From the NCBI GenBank assembly GCA_945861175.1, contig CAMATR010000020.1:1-12122 (forward strand): a stretch of DNA of 12,122 nucleotides, given 5' to 3'. This stretch comes from Chitinophaga pinensis. GTDB lineage: Bacteria; Bacteroidota; Bacteroidia; Flavobacteriales_D; Crocinitomicaceae. Below the pieces are notes generated by a model. That model did no database searches. It was given only the letters and a program-made list of their open reading frames with translations, and was not told where the DNA came from. This document shows, piece after piece, positions 1 through 8,600 of this stretch. Made by a program: the position numbers and the translations under genes. Each line of letters begins with the position of its first letter. The first letter of the stretch is position 1.

Positions 1-593
1 CATTCCCCATTTTCTAGCGTTATGATACCACCGAGTACTTCGGTGGTTTTATTAATACCTGCTAATTTCAAGCATGCATTATTTGCCAATAAAGCATGAC
101 CGTCAATTCTGAATAGGCAGACAGGAGTATTTGGATAAAGTTTATTTAGTTCTTCATTGTTTGGAAATGTTTTTTCAGTCCAAAGTGATTGGTCCCACCC
201 GCGTCCAACAATAAATTTACGTTGATTTTTAGACTGGTATTTTTCAACTTTTATGATCATTTCTTCTTCAGAATGGCATCCAACAAGGTCAGCACTCAAC
301 AATTGATTAGCATAGGAGAGGATGTGCCCATGACAATCTACAAAACCAGGATAAATTTCCTTCCCACCAGCATCGATTTCTTCTTCAGCACTGTATCTAT
401 TTAAAATCTGTCTCTCCGGACCAACTTCTATTATTCTGCCATCCTTAATAGCCATGGCTTCTTGCAAATGGTCGCTTTCATCCATTGTATGAATTTCAGC
501 GTTATGAATAACAAGGTCTACTGATTTTCCTTTGTAACAAGAGGAGGAAAGGCTCATTAGAACAAGAAAGTAAATGGATATGCGAAAAGTCAT
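1..593 (-). CDS. YtcJ-type amidohydrolase, putative lipoprotein (3' part missing)
   Basis: Only the first 197 residues are present; the rest lies beyond the left edge. The frame reads without a stop from the ATG at 593. The N-terminus (MTFRISIYFLVLMSLSSSCY) is a hydrophobic export signal ending in a lipobox-like LSSSC, with Cys19 as the possible lipidation site; serine at -3 makes the lipobox imperfect. Next come the short beta strands of an amidohydrolase entry domain (VDLVIHNAEIHTMD, about 25-38), then YPGFVDCHGH (81-90), whose H88-x-H90 pair is the expected first metal ligand pair. GRGWDQSLW (130-138) and FRIDGHALLANNACL (161-175) are typical of the YtcJ branch (amidohydrolase family 3). 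Family members hydrolyse C-N bonds in varied substrates; the substrate here cannot be named. The export signal suggests periplasmic or membrane-attached action. A textbook Bacteroidota promoter lies just upstream. The family call is secure; lipidation is moderately supported. Confidence 0.87.
   Translation of the reverse strand, partial: MTFRISIYFLVLMSLSSSCYKGKSVDLVIHNAEIHTMDESDHLQEAMAIKDGRIIEVGPERQILNRYSAEEEIDAGGKEIYPGFVDCHGHILSYANQLLSADLVGCHSEEEMIIKVEKYQSKNQRKFIVGRGWDQSLWTEKTFPNNEELNKLYPNTPVCLFRIDGHALLANNACLKLAGINKTTEVLGGIITLENGE
27..47 (+). other. Terminator-like hairpin antisense within the amidohydrolase gene
   Basis: ACCACCGA (27-34) and TCGGTGGT (40-47) form a perfect 8-base inverted repeat around a 5-base loop, followed on the plus strand by TTTATTAATA. 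Read on the plus strand this resembles a weak intrinsic terminator. It lies inside the minus-strand reading frame, where it encodes KTTEVLGG, so it may be only a coding coincidence. Confidence 0.25.
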
Positions 594-606
594 GATCGTT
601 TTTTTT

Positions 607-638
607 CAAAGATATGAATAGCCAGGAATTAACTCAAA
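607..638 (-). promoter_or_regulatory. Bacteroidota-type promoter of the amidohydrolase gene
   Basis: On the minus strand a TTTG (-33 type, plus-strand positions 635-638) is followed after exactly 20 bases by TATCTTTG (607-614), a full match to the TAnnTTTG -7 consensus of the Bacteroidota primary sigma factor. The ATG at 593 lies 13 bases below the -7 box, so the untranslated leader would be very short. No Shine-Dalgarno sequence is visible, which is normal in this phylum. Confidence 0.62.
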
Positions 639-691
639 GAAACAATTCCCAATTTGGGCTGATTTCTATGAATGTTTCGTGGGAGATTTCC

Positions 692-699
692 TATCTTTG
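692..699 (+). promoter_or_regulatory. -7 promoter box of valS
   Basis: TATCTTTG matches the TAnnTTTG -7 consensus and is followed by GCGCC, a common context at Bacteroidota start sites. No good TTG appears at the -33 spacing; the nearest TTTG (653-656) is too far away. The box matters for the start call: transcripts would begin at about 704-708, which leaves the in-frame ATG at 672 outside the message and supports ATG 723. Confidence 0.5.
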
Positions 700-722
700 C
701 GCCTTGTAAAAACAAACAATTA

Positions 723-3350
723 ATGGAAACTCCAAAGACATACGAACCTCAGAGAGCAGAAGAGAAATGGTACGCACATTGGATGGAAAAAGGATATTTT
801 CATTCTGTTCCTGATGAAAGAGAACCATACACGGTTGTTATTCCACCGCCAAATGTGACTGGGGTATTGCACATGGGGCATATGTTGAATAATACGATTC
901 AGGATGTTTTGGTGAGACGTGCACGTATGCTTGGAAAAAATGCTTGTTGGGTTCCAGGAACTGATCATGCTTCGATTGCTACTGAAGCTAAGGTGGTTCA
1001 GAAACTTCGCCAAGAAGGGATTCGTAAGGTAGATTTAACGCGCGAGGGATTTTTACAACACGCTTTTGAATGGAAGGATAAGCACGGCGGAATCATCTTA
1101 GAGCAGTTAAAGAAACTTGGCGCTTCTTGCGATTGGGATAGAACGAGTTTCACAATGGATCCTGAATATTCAGAGTCAGTATTGAATGTATTCATTGATT
1201 TGCATAAAAAAGGAAAGATCTACCGAGGTGTGCGAATGGTGAACTGGGATCCCGAAGCACTGACAGCCCTTTCAGATGAAGAAGTTTTACATAAGGAAGT
1301 AAATTCAAAATTATTTTATGTTCGCTATAAAATTGCCGGTAGCGATGATCAGTGGTTGACGATTGCGACAACTCGTCCAGAGACTATTCTCGGAGATTCT
1401 GCGATTTGTATCAACCCAAATGATGAGCGATTCAAACATTTACATGGTAAGCATGCGATTGTGCCAATTGCTAATAGAACGATTCCAATCATTTTGGACG
1501 AGTATGTAGACATGGAATTTGGAACGGGATGTTTAAAAGTAACTCCTGCCCATGACACCAATGATTATGAATTGGGTAAAAAGCATGGAATAGAAACCAT
1601 CGATATTTTTAATGACAACGGAACTTTGAATGAGAAAGGAATGCACTTTGCAGGAATGGATCGATTTGAGGTCAGAAAAGCTATTGAGAAAGAACTTTAC
1701 GATAAAGGATACCTCGTAAAAACAGATGATCACATTAATAAAATTGGATTTTCTGAAAGAACGAATGCAGTAATTGAGCCTAAATTATCCTTGCAATGGT
1801 TTGTGGACATGAAAGAATTGTCGAAACCGGCTTTGGATAACGTTATGAATGGAAATATTAAATTCCATCCAGAGAAATTTAAAAACACATATAAGCATTG
1901 GATGGAGAACATCAAGGATTGGTGTATTTCTAGACAATTGTGGTGGGGACATCAAATTCCCGCTTGGTACTATGGCACTACATCTGAAGATTTTGTCGTT
2001 TGCAAAACGATAGAAGAGGCAGTTGAATTGGCAACGGTTAAATCAGGTCGAACAATTACTCCAACTGAGCTGAAACAAGACGAAGATGTTTTGGACACTT
2101 GGTTTTCAAGTTGGTTATGGCCAATTTCCGTGTTCAATGGCTTGACGGATCCGAATAACAAAGAAATTAAGTACTATTATCCAACAAATGATTTGGTAAC
2201 TGCTCCTGAGATCATGTTCTTTTGGGTTGCTCGTATGGTCATTGCAGGTTATGAGTATTTGGGAGATCTCCCGTTTAAAAATGTATACTTCACGGGTATT
2301 GTAAGAGATAAATTAGGCAGAAAAATGTCTAAGTCTCTAGGAAATTCGCCGGATCCTCTGGATTTGATTGAAAAGTACGGTGCAGATGGTGTGAGGTTAG
2401 GGATTTTGATTTCTTCTCCAGCCGGAAATGACTTGCCTTTTGATAGTTCGCAGTGTGAGCAGGGTAGGAATTTTACCAATAAAATTTGGAATGCCTATAG
2501 ATTGGTTAGTTCTTGGGAAGTTAGAGAAATGGATCAGCCAAAATCATCAACGAAGGCAATCGAATGGTTTGAAGCTAAATTCAATAAAGAGTTAGCTGAG
2601 ATCAACGATTTATTTGACAAATTCAGAATTTCAGAGGCATTAATGGCCATTTACAAATTGGTTTGGGATGACTTCTGCTCGTGGTATTTGGAAATGATCA
2701 AACCTGGTTATGAGCAGCCAATTGATAAAAGTACTCTAGAGGCATCAAAAGATTTTTTTGAACGAATTTTAAAACTCATTCATCCATTTACTCCTTTTGT
2801 TTCCGAAGAATTATGGCATTTAATTAGAGAACGAAATGAAGGAGAAGACATCATTATTTCGGCATGGCCCAGTGTTATTAAGTCAGATTTGGAAGTGCTA
2901 AATCAATTTTCAATAGCTGAGGAAGTAATCACTAATATTCGCAATGTACGAAAGCAAAATAACATTGCTAATAAAGTTAAAATGGAATTGATCATCAAGA
3001 AAAACACAGAAATGGATTCGAGTTTTGATCCTGTTATTCTTAAGATGGGGAATCTTTCTTTACTTGAGTACAGCGCTGAGAAGGTAACAAATGCTAATTC
3101 TTTTTTAGTCTATTCAAATGAGTATTTTATTCCTTTTGGGGAAAGTGTTGATATAGATTCTGAGAAGAAGAAATTAAATGAAGAGTTAGAGTATACGAAG
3201 GGCTTTTTGATCAGTGTACAGAAAAAACTTAAAAACGAAAAGTTCATGGCTGGTGCCCCTGATCAAGTAGTTATAATGGAACGTAAGAAGGAATCAGATG
3301 CCTTGAATACAATTGCCGTTTTAGAAGATAAATTAGCTTTTTTAAAGTAA
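723..3350 (+). CDS. valS: Valyl-tRNA synthetase
   Basis: This class I aminoacyl-tRNA synthetase charges tRNA-Val with valine in the cytoplasm. With the start at 723 it is 875 residues, the usual length for a bacterial ValRS. In order it shows PPPNVTGVLHMGH, with the HIGH-type HMGH signature at 50-53; GTDHASIATE close behind; the CP1 editing domain with TTRPET (216-221) and PAHDTND (H277); DWCISRQLWWGHQIP, typical of ValRS; VLDTWFSSWLWP; and the KMSKS loop at 534-538. An anticodon-binding helical domain follows, then a lysine/glutamate-rich coiled-coil tRNA-binding arm (about 812-875) containing NEKFMAGAP. An in-frame ATG at 672 would add 17 residues, but it lies upstream of the -7 box, and METPKTYEP is a sensible N-terminus. 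No T-box or other leader structure is seen. The gene is convergent with the peptidase gene, and no convincing terminator is visible in the 90 bases between them. Confidence 0.97.
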   Translation: METPKTYEPQRAEEKWYAHWMEKGYFHSVPDEREPYTVVIPPPNVTGVLHMGHMLNNTIQDVLVRRARMLGKNACWVPGTDHASIATEAKVVQKLRQEGIRKVDLTREGFLQHAFEWKDKHGGIILEQLKKLGASCDWDRTSFTMDPEYSESVLNVFIDLHKKGKIYRGVRMVNWDPEALTALSDEEVLHKEVNSKLFYVRYKIAGSDDQWLTIATTRPETILGDSAICINPNDERFKHLHGKHAIVPIANRTIPIILDEYVDMEFGTGCLKVTPAHDTNDYELGKKHGIETIDIFNDNGTLNEKGMHFAGMDRFEVRKAIEKELYDKGYLVKTDDHINKIGFSERTNAVIEPKLSLQWFVDMKELSKPALDNVMNGNIKFHPEKFKNTYKHWMENIKDWCISRQLWWGHQIPAWYYGTTSEDFVVCKTIEEAVELATVKSGRTITPTELKQDEDVLDTWFSSWLWPISVFNGLTDPNNKEIKYYYPTNDLVTAPEIMFFWVARMVIAGYEYLGDLPFKNVYFTGIVRDKLGRKMSKSLGNSPDPLDLIEKYGADGVRLGILISSPAGNDLPFDSSQCEQGRNFTNKIWNAYRLVSSWEVREMDQPKSSTKAIEWFEAKFNKELAEINDLFDKFRISEALMAIYKLVWDDFCSWYLEMIKPGYEQPIDKSTLEASKDFFERILKLIHPFTPFVSEELWHLIRERNEGEDIIISAWPSVIKSDLEVLNQFSIAEEVITNIRNVRKQNNIANKVKMELIIKKNTEMDSSFDPVILKMGNLSLLEYSAEKVTNANSFLVYSNEYFIPFGESVDIDSEKKKLNEELEYTKGFLISVQKKLKNEKFMAGAPDQVVIMERKKESDALNTIAVLEDKLAFLK

Positions 3351-3440
3351 GTAATTCGTTAGCGGTTAATTTAAATTCAGAAAAACTAGCTACTTTTTAA
3401 AAGGTGTCTCTAGACAAAAATAGATTTTAAGGATTTCTAC

Positions 3441-5393
3441 TTATTTCTTCTTGTAGAGCATTTCTTGAACTGTATTTCGAGAAATTGAGTGGTAATTATT
3501 TTTCCCTTTTTCGAAAACTTCACGAGCCCATTTTAAATTTTCTGGAGATTTAGACAATTCTTGATAAATAGGTGCAATGTACTTTCTTCTTCCAATTTTC
3601 AATAAGAATTTCTCAATCGATGGACGCAATTCTACATAACCACTTTTTATTCCAAGAAGATACCATTCGAAAATGATTTCAGAGTTCCCCCAATCTTTAA
3701 AATTCAGGTTGGCATCCAATCTTTTCAGCAGTTTAACATCAATTTTTTCTGGTAGTTCCCTAATAAAAAATTGCCATTCTTGCGTAATGTATTTACTTCT
3801 ATCAAGCCTAATAATCTGCTTCTTACGTTTCTTCCTCCCATTGATTTTTAACCATTTCACTTCTTCAAAAATGTTCTCTCCATTTTCAAAACGTTTTGCA
3901 AGTTGTTGAACATTATCGATTCGAGTAGAATGGATGGTGTAGCAATTTTTAGGAAGGCCTTCCTTGTAAATCCATTCTTCAGCATTGAAATCTGAATCAT
4001 TTGGCTCTAAGAGATTTACTTTTAAATAATCTACAAAGAGCTCGGTATTAACGGTTTTAAAAGCATAAGTTTTAAAGTAAGATCTTAAGAATTTATCAAA
4101 TTTTTCCCTTCCAATTTCTTTTTCCAAGGTTTTTAAAAAGAAAGCTCCTTTTGTATAAGCGATACTGGTCATTCCATCATCTGGATTTCGACCACTTAAT
4201 TTTAACTTTAGTTTTGTGTCTTCGGGATGATCACTTTCAGAAATATATTGTATTTCATTGTGCAATTCTTGTAATTCGACTTGCGCCAAGATATCTGAAA
4301 TTTCTTTGCCGTAAAGCGATTCCATGATACGATTCTCGAAATAAACTGTGAATCCTTCATTTAACCAGAAATCATCCCATGAGCGATTTGTAACAAGGTT
4401 ACCGGACCAAGAATGGGCCAATTCATGAGCAATAAGAGAAACGAGGCTTCGGTCACCTGCTAAAACGGTAGGATTAACAAATGTTAATCTAGGATTCTCC
4501 ATTCCTCCAAAAGGAAATGAATAAGGGAGCATAAGCAAATCGTATTGGCCCCATTGGTATTTACCATATAGATTTTCGGCTGCGTTAATCATTTTCGGTA
4601 AATCGATGAATTCACTAGAACACTGTCCGATTAGCTCTGGTTCTGAGTATATACCGCAGTTTTCACCTAATTTTTTATAGGTTAAATTTCCAACAGCAAT
4701 AGCGATGAGGTAGCTTGGAATCGGCTGCTCCATTTTGAATTCATAAATTCCTTTTTTATCAGTTTTTATTGGATTTTCTGCACTCATTACTGGCAATAAT
4801 CCTTCTGGTACTGTAACAGAGGCTGAATAAGTAATCCGATTGGCCGGCGAATCTTGCAGCGGTATCCAAGATCTTGTAAGAATAGCCTCCCCTTGAGTGT
4901 ACATGAAAGGATGTTTTTTCCCGGATGTTAACTCTGGGGATAGCCAATCAATTGCTTCTGTTTTTTCGGTGGTTTTATAATAAATATTGATGAGAGTAGT
5001 CTTGGGATCAATTTTTACCATTAATGGCTGTCCAAGAATTGAATCTTTATCCCACTGTCCTATAATAAAATCGGTTTCTTTTTCCTGACCTTTTTTTCCT
5101 AGTGTAATCTTTTGGATGTCAAGCGCTTTAATATCAAAAATAGCTGTATCAGTGCCATTGTTAATCATTTCATGACGTGCAATGCCATAAACTGTTTTGT
5201 TCTCAAAATTGACATCTAAATCAATATGAAGGTGCTTTGTTCGAATTTTATTGATGTTCGAATAGCTATGATTGTCAAATACGGAATCAGCAAAAACTTC
5301 AGTCGGACTGACAGATTTTTTTGTTTCACTATCACATGCATTTAGGATAAAGACAGTGATAAGTAATTGAAAATAGAGATAAATCGATTTCAT
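3441..5393 (-). CDS. M1 metallopeptidase, leukotriene A4 hydrolase/aminopeptidase type, lipoprotein
   Basis: This is a zinc aminopeptidase of 650 residues. The N-terminus carries a signal peptide ending in ILNAC, with Cys20 the likely lipidated residue, so the enzyme should be anchored in the envelope. The catalytic core has GGMEN (296-300, substrate N-terminus recognition), HELAH (323-327) and Glu346, forming HExxH-x18-E, and Tyr413 in IAYTKG as the expected transition-state tyrosine. Surrounding sequence (QGEAILTRSWIPLQDSP, LTFVNPTVLAGDRSL, HSWSGNLVTN, WLNEGFTVYFE) follows leukotriene A4 hydrolase rather than the larger PepN type, and the length and alpha-helical C-terminal domain agree. 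In bacteria such enzymes are expected to trim N-terminal residues from peptides; lipid epoxide hydrolase activity is not implied. A basic patch (GRKKRKKQ, 519-526) lies in the C-terminal part. The ATG at 5393 is chosen because it gives an intact lipoprotein signal. It is divergent from the surface-protein gene. Confidence 0.95.
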   Translation of the reverse strand: MKSIYLYFQLLITVFILNACDSETKKSVSPTEVFADSVFDNHSYSNINKIRTKHLHIDLDVNFENKTVYGIARHEMINNGTDTAIFDIKALDIQKITLGKKGQEKETDFIIGQWDKDSILGQPLMVKIDPKTTLINIYYKTTEKTEAIDWLSPELTSGKKHPFMYTQGEAILTRSWIPLQDSPANRITYSASVTVPEGLLPVMSAENPIKTDKKGIYEFKMEQPIPSYLIAIAVGNLTYKKLGENCGIYSEPELIGQCSSEFIDLPKMINAAENLYGKYQWGQYDLLMLPYSFPFGGMENPRLTFVNPTVLAGDRSLVSLIAHELAHSWSGNLVTNRSWDDFWLNEGFTVYFENRIMESLYGKEISDILAQVELQELHNEIQYISESDHPEDTKLKLKLSGRNPDDGMTSIAYTKGAFFLKTLEKEIGREKFDKFLRSYFKTYAFKTVNTELFVDYLKVNLLEPNDSDFNAEEWIYKEGLPKNCYTIHSTRIDNVQQLAKRFENGENIFEEVKWLKINGRKKRKKQIIRLDRSKYITQEWQFFIRELPEKIDVKLLKRLDANLNFKDWGNSEIIFEWYLLGIKSGYVELRPSIEKFLLKIGRRKYIAPIYQELSKSPENLKWAREVFEKGKNNYHSISRNTVQEMLYKKK

Positions 5394-5410
5394 TCATTCT
5401 TGGATTCCTG

Positions 5411-5418
5411 CAAAAATA
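5411..5418 (-). promoter_or_regulatory. Possible -7 box of the M1 peptidase gene
   Basis: On the minus strand these bases read TATTTTTG, a full match to TAnnTTTG, 17 bases before the ATG at 5393. No TTG is found at the -33 spacing, and the region is AT-rich enough for a chance match, so support is limited. Confidence 0.35.
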
Positions 5419-5461
5419 ATCGTTTTTTTAAGGTAATCCCTACCATTTCGGGCTTTTCTAG

Positions 5462-5474
5462 CTATTCTGAATAG
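5462..5474. repeat. Short palindrome between the divergent peptidase and surface-protein genes
   Basis: CTATTC and GAATAG form a perfect 6-base inverted repeat around a single T. It lies in the 231-base divergent intergenic region, about 70 bases above the peptidase start and 150 bases above the surface-protein start. The shape suits a dimeric regulator site, but a 6-base palindrome can easily occur by chance in AT-rich DNA. No regulator gene lies nearby. Confidence 0.25.
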
Positions 5475-5567
5475 TCGAATTCACATGTATATAGGATGAT
5501 TCTGACAACCAGTGCTTTATTAAATTCCAAGAAGAGAGGGTTGTTTTTGTGAAAATAGAGATGAAGC

Positions 5568-5598
5568 TTGTTTAATTCTGAGTTCTGTTGTAAATTTA
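5568..5598 (+). promoter_or_regulatory. Candidate promoter of the surface-protein gene
   Basis: TTG at 5568-5570 is followed after 20 bases by TAAATTTA (5591-5598), which differs from TAnnTTTG only in the last base, and then by CGCCC. Transcription would start at about 5603-5606. The proposed start codon at 5625 lies 26 bases below the box, much like the 23-base gap at valS. Confidence 0.45.
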
Positions 5599-5605
5599 CG
5601 CCCTC

Positions 5606-5623
5606 ATGAAACCAAAATATTAG
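5606..5623 (+). other. Five-codon reading frame just before the surface-protein start
   Basis: ATG AAA CCA AAA TAT TAG sits at or within a few bases of the predicted transcription start and ends one base before the ATG at 5625. It could be a translated leader. It could instead be the real N-terminus split off by a one-base difference: removing one base near 5621 would join MKPKY to MGLSYLL in one frame and give a signal peptide with a more usual lysine-rich start. Chance is also possible. Confidence 0.25.
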
Positions 5624-5624
5624 T

Positions 5625-8600
5625 ATGGGACTGTCCTATCTACTACGAATAATTCTATTAGCCTGCTTTGTTGCATGTCTTTTTCCAACACATTTTTTTG
5701 CTGCAACAATCACATCTACTCCAACAGGGGGTAATTGGTCTTCAGCTACCACATGGATTGGTGGAGTTGTTCCAACAACGAATGATGACGTAATAATTGT
5801 CACAGGTGCTACCGTAACAAGCACTACAACCAATGATGTATGCCGTGATGTAAGTGTTACTGGTACACTCAATTTTTTGAATGCTTCCAGGGTTTTGAAT
5901 GTTGGAAGGAATCTCACACTATTTAATGGTGGTACAATTCACTCTGGCTCTACTACCGGAACGCTGAATGTTTTAGGAAATGTGATCATTGGTTCAGTTT
6001 CAACCGATGTGTTGACTATTGGGAGAGTTAGTCTCTACGTTTCAGGGTCGACTGAAGTGAATGGAAATGCAAAATTCATTAGTGCTTTAGGGGGCAAGAA
6101 TTTCACGGGGAACGTTATCATTAATAATGGTGGACAACTTTCATTTACTGCTGCTGAGACATTAACATTAAGTGCAAACCTATTAACATCTGGTAATATT
6201 ACAATCGGTGGAGGAGGTGTTGTTGGTATTATCAATTTAACTGGCGATTTTTCATTGGGCAGCGCAGGAACTGCAATTTTGGGAGGAATAACACTAAATA
6301 TAACTGGCAGTGTCGTTATTCCCGGCGCTGCTATTCTTGATGCTAGTGCTGGGACGAATACACTGACATTAGCGGGAAGTTGGTTGTCTACGAGCAATGC
6401 TTCAGTTCCATTTTTGTGCGGCTCCACATTAATTACTCTGAATGGAACAGCTGGCACTCAGCAAATTGCTTGTGCCGCGACTTCTGGTGAAACATTTAAT
6501 AACCTTACAATTAATAATACTTCATCATCAACTTTTGGTATTCAGTTTTTAAATCATGTTAATGTTTCAGGTGTTTTAAATTTGACAGCAGGTAATATTG
6601 ATTTGAAGGGAAAGAATCTGAATTTAAATGGGGCACCTATAGCAAGTCAATTATCCTATTTTACAGCTGGAACAATTAAAAATTCAGTTGCTGGTGGAGC
6701 AATCAACATTACAGATGTGAACAATTTCAAAAGCATCTATTTTAGCGGGACGAATTTTGGCGACAATGTTAATGGAGTGCCAATTACCTGTGTTACCAAT
6801 GATTCCTACTTTCATGTTGGCGTATTTTATGGGACAGTAAACTTCACTAAAACGGGAACAGGAATAAACTACAGTAATGGAGGATGTACTTTTTATGGTC
6901 CTTGTACTTTTAGTACTACTGCTAGCTCGCAACAATGGATGCTTGGTAATATAAACCCCGATATTTATTACAATGCAACATTCAATCATTACACTGCGAA
7001 TGGTTCAAATTTTACTGTGGCGCGACAATCTTTAGGAAATCAGTTTTATGGTACAACTACTATTTATTCTGAATCTCAAGGAGGCTTTTTTGTTGGTAGA
7101 GGCAATGTTGCTTCGAATTGCAGTGCTGTTTTTCACGGGCCAGTTGTGGTTACTGTTGCTGGAACTGGTAATGCTTATTTTGGAGAAAGTACAGCCACAT
7201 CGCAAAGCACCATTACTTTCCAAAGTACTCTACAACTAAATTCTACACCAACCTCCACTGGTGATATTTACATTGGGAATTCCCCGTTGTCAACAATTAA
7301 TTTTACTGCTACAGGACAATTGATAGATGGCACCCTTTCTGGTGCTACAAATGTTTATTTGAATAAAGTGACACAAGTTGGAACATTAAGTCAAACCTGC
7401 ACGAGCACAGCCGCATCTTCAAGTACATTTGTCATTGGATGTGGCGCAACTATTTCAGCTGCTAACATTGCACCTTGTGTTTTTAATGGTAGTGTCAATA
7501 TCACCTCTCCAAACATTAACATTTGCGGAAGTACTTTCAATGGATCCAGCAATTCATTTCAAACAAATGGAACTGCAAGTCAGAACTGTTATGGGGGAAA
7601 TACATTTGCTTCTGGTACGAGTTCAACCTTTTTTAACAATGGACCTGGCAACTGGCGTTTGGCGAATTTTGTGGCAGATGATTACAATGGAAATGTTATT
7701 TATCGTAGAGCTTCTGGATCAGGCTTTTTAAGTCCTGCCTACAATACCAACTGCACTTATGCCGGAAATATTACTGTATTTAGTTCATCAGATTCCTTGG
7801 ATTTTGCGAATTCTACAAATGGTCGAGTTACAATTGATGGCTCAAGTTCCACTTCTTTAATTAACGCAAGTGCGAAAGGATGCTCCATTAAAAGATTAAC
7901 TATTAATAAGACAGGTGCAGCAACGTTCACGCTAAATAACCGTGTTGCGATGCCAACGGGTGGTAATCTTACTTTGATAAATGGTGTTGTGAATGCAGCT
8001 AGTGCGACACTTTATTTAATGGATGAATCGGTTACTGTTAATGCCACTATGAATGCTGGAGCTACGAGCTACATCAATGGCAAAATGAGGTATGATGTGT
8101 CGACAACAACAAATCAAACACTTAATTTTCCTATTGGTAAAGGTTCAGACTGCAGGCCGTTCATTCTATACATGAAGCATTCCGGAAATACCTCTTACAG
8201 TTATGTTGGGGAGCTTTTTAATTCGTCAGCAGAGGATTTGTCATGGTCAAAACCAGCTACAGTAAGTACGGTTTCTTTAGCGCATTACTGGGATATCAAA
8301 AGGTACTTGACGACCAATCAAGCAACTGAAGTTCCTTCAACACTGTTGAGTGGGAATCAATCCGTTCAATTTTTCTATGGTCCAAATGATGGGGTGATCG
8401 ATCCAAGTGGTATATCTATATGCAAGAACACCAATCTTGCACCAACTTCATGGGTAGACATTGGTGGGGTAGGCACGGCTCCGGGAAGTGGCAGTATAAC
8501 ATCAACATCTACTCCAACTGCTTTTAATTCATTTAGCAGATTTACAATTGCAAACAAAACAGGAAGCTTTAATCCATTGCCAATTGAATTGGTAGATTTT

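Noticed and set aside
189..404. Plus-strand 71-residue open frame
   Set aside because: It is antisense to the amidohydrolase frame, which carries clear family motifs; the predicted peptide has no recognisable feature.
672..722. Upstream in-frame ATG that would extend valS by 17 residues
   Set aside because: It lies above the TATCTTTG -7 box at 692-699, so it should not be in the transcript, and the added residues do not look like a ValRS N-terminus.
3351..3440. Possible bidirectional terminator between valS and the M1 peptidase gene
   Set aside because: An imperfect AT palindrome (AAAAAC-TAGCTA-like) and a 4-base GTCT/AGAC stem are present, but neither has enough GC pairs or a fitting loop and T-run.
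6035..6457. Minus-strand open frame of 140 residues
   Set aside because: It is a shadow of the low-complexity beta-rich part of the surface protein, with a proline/valine-rich peptide typical of the reverse complement of Gly/Asn/Thr codons.
7429..7731. Out-of-frame plus-strand open frame of 100 residues, and a similar one at 7048-7239
   Set aside because: Both lie inside the surface-protein gene in another frame; their leucine-rich peptides result from the Thr/Ser/Asn-rich codons of the real gene.
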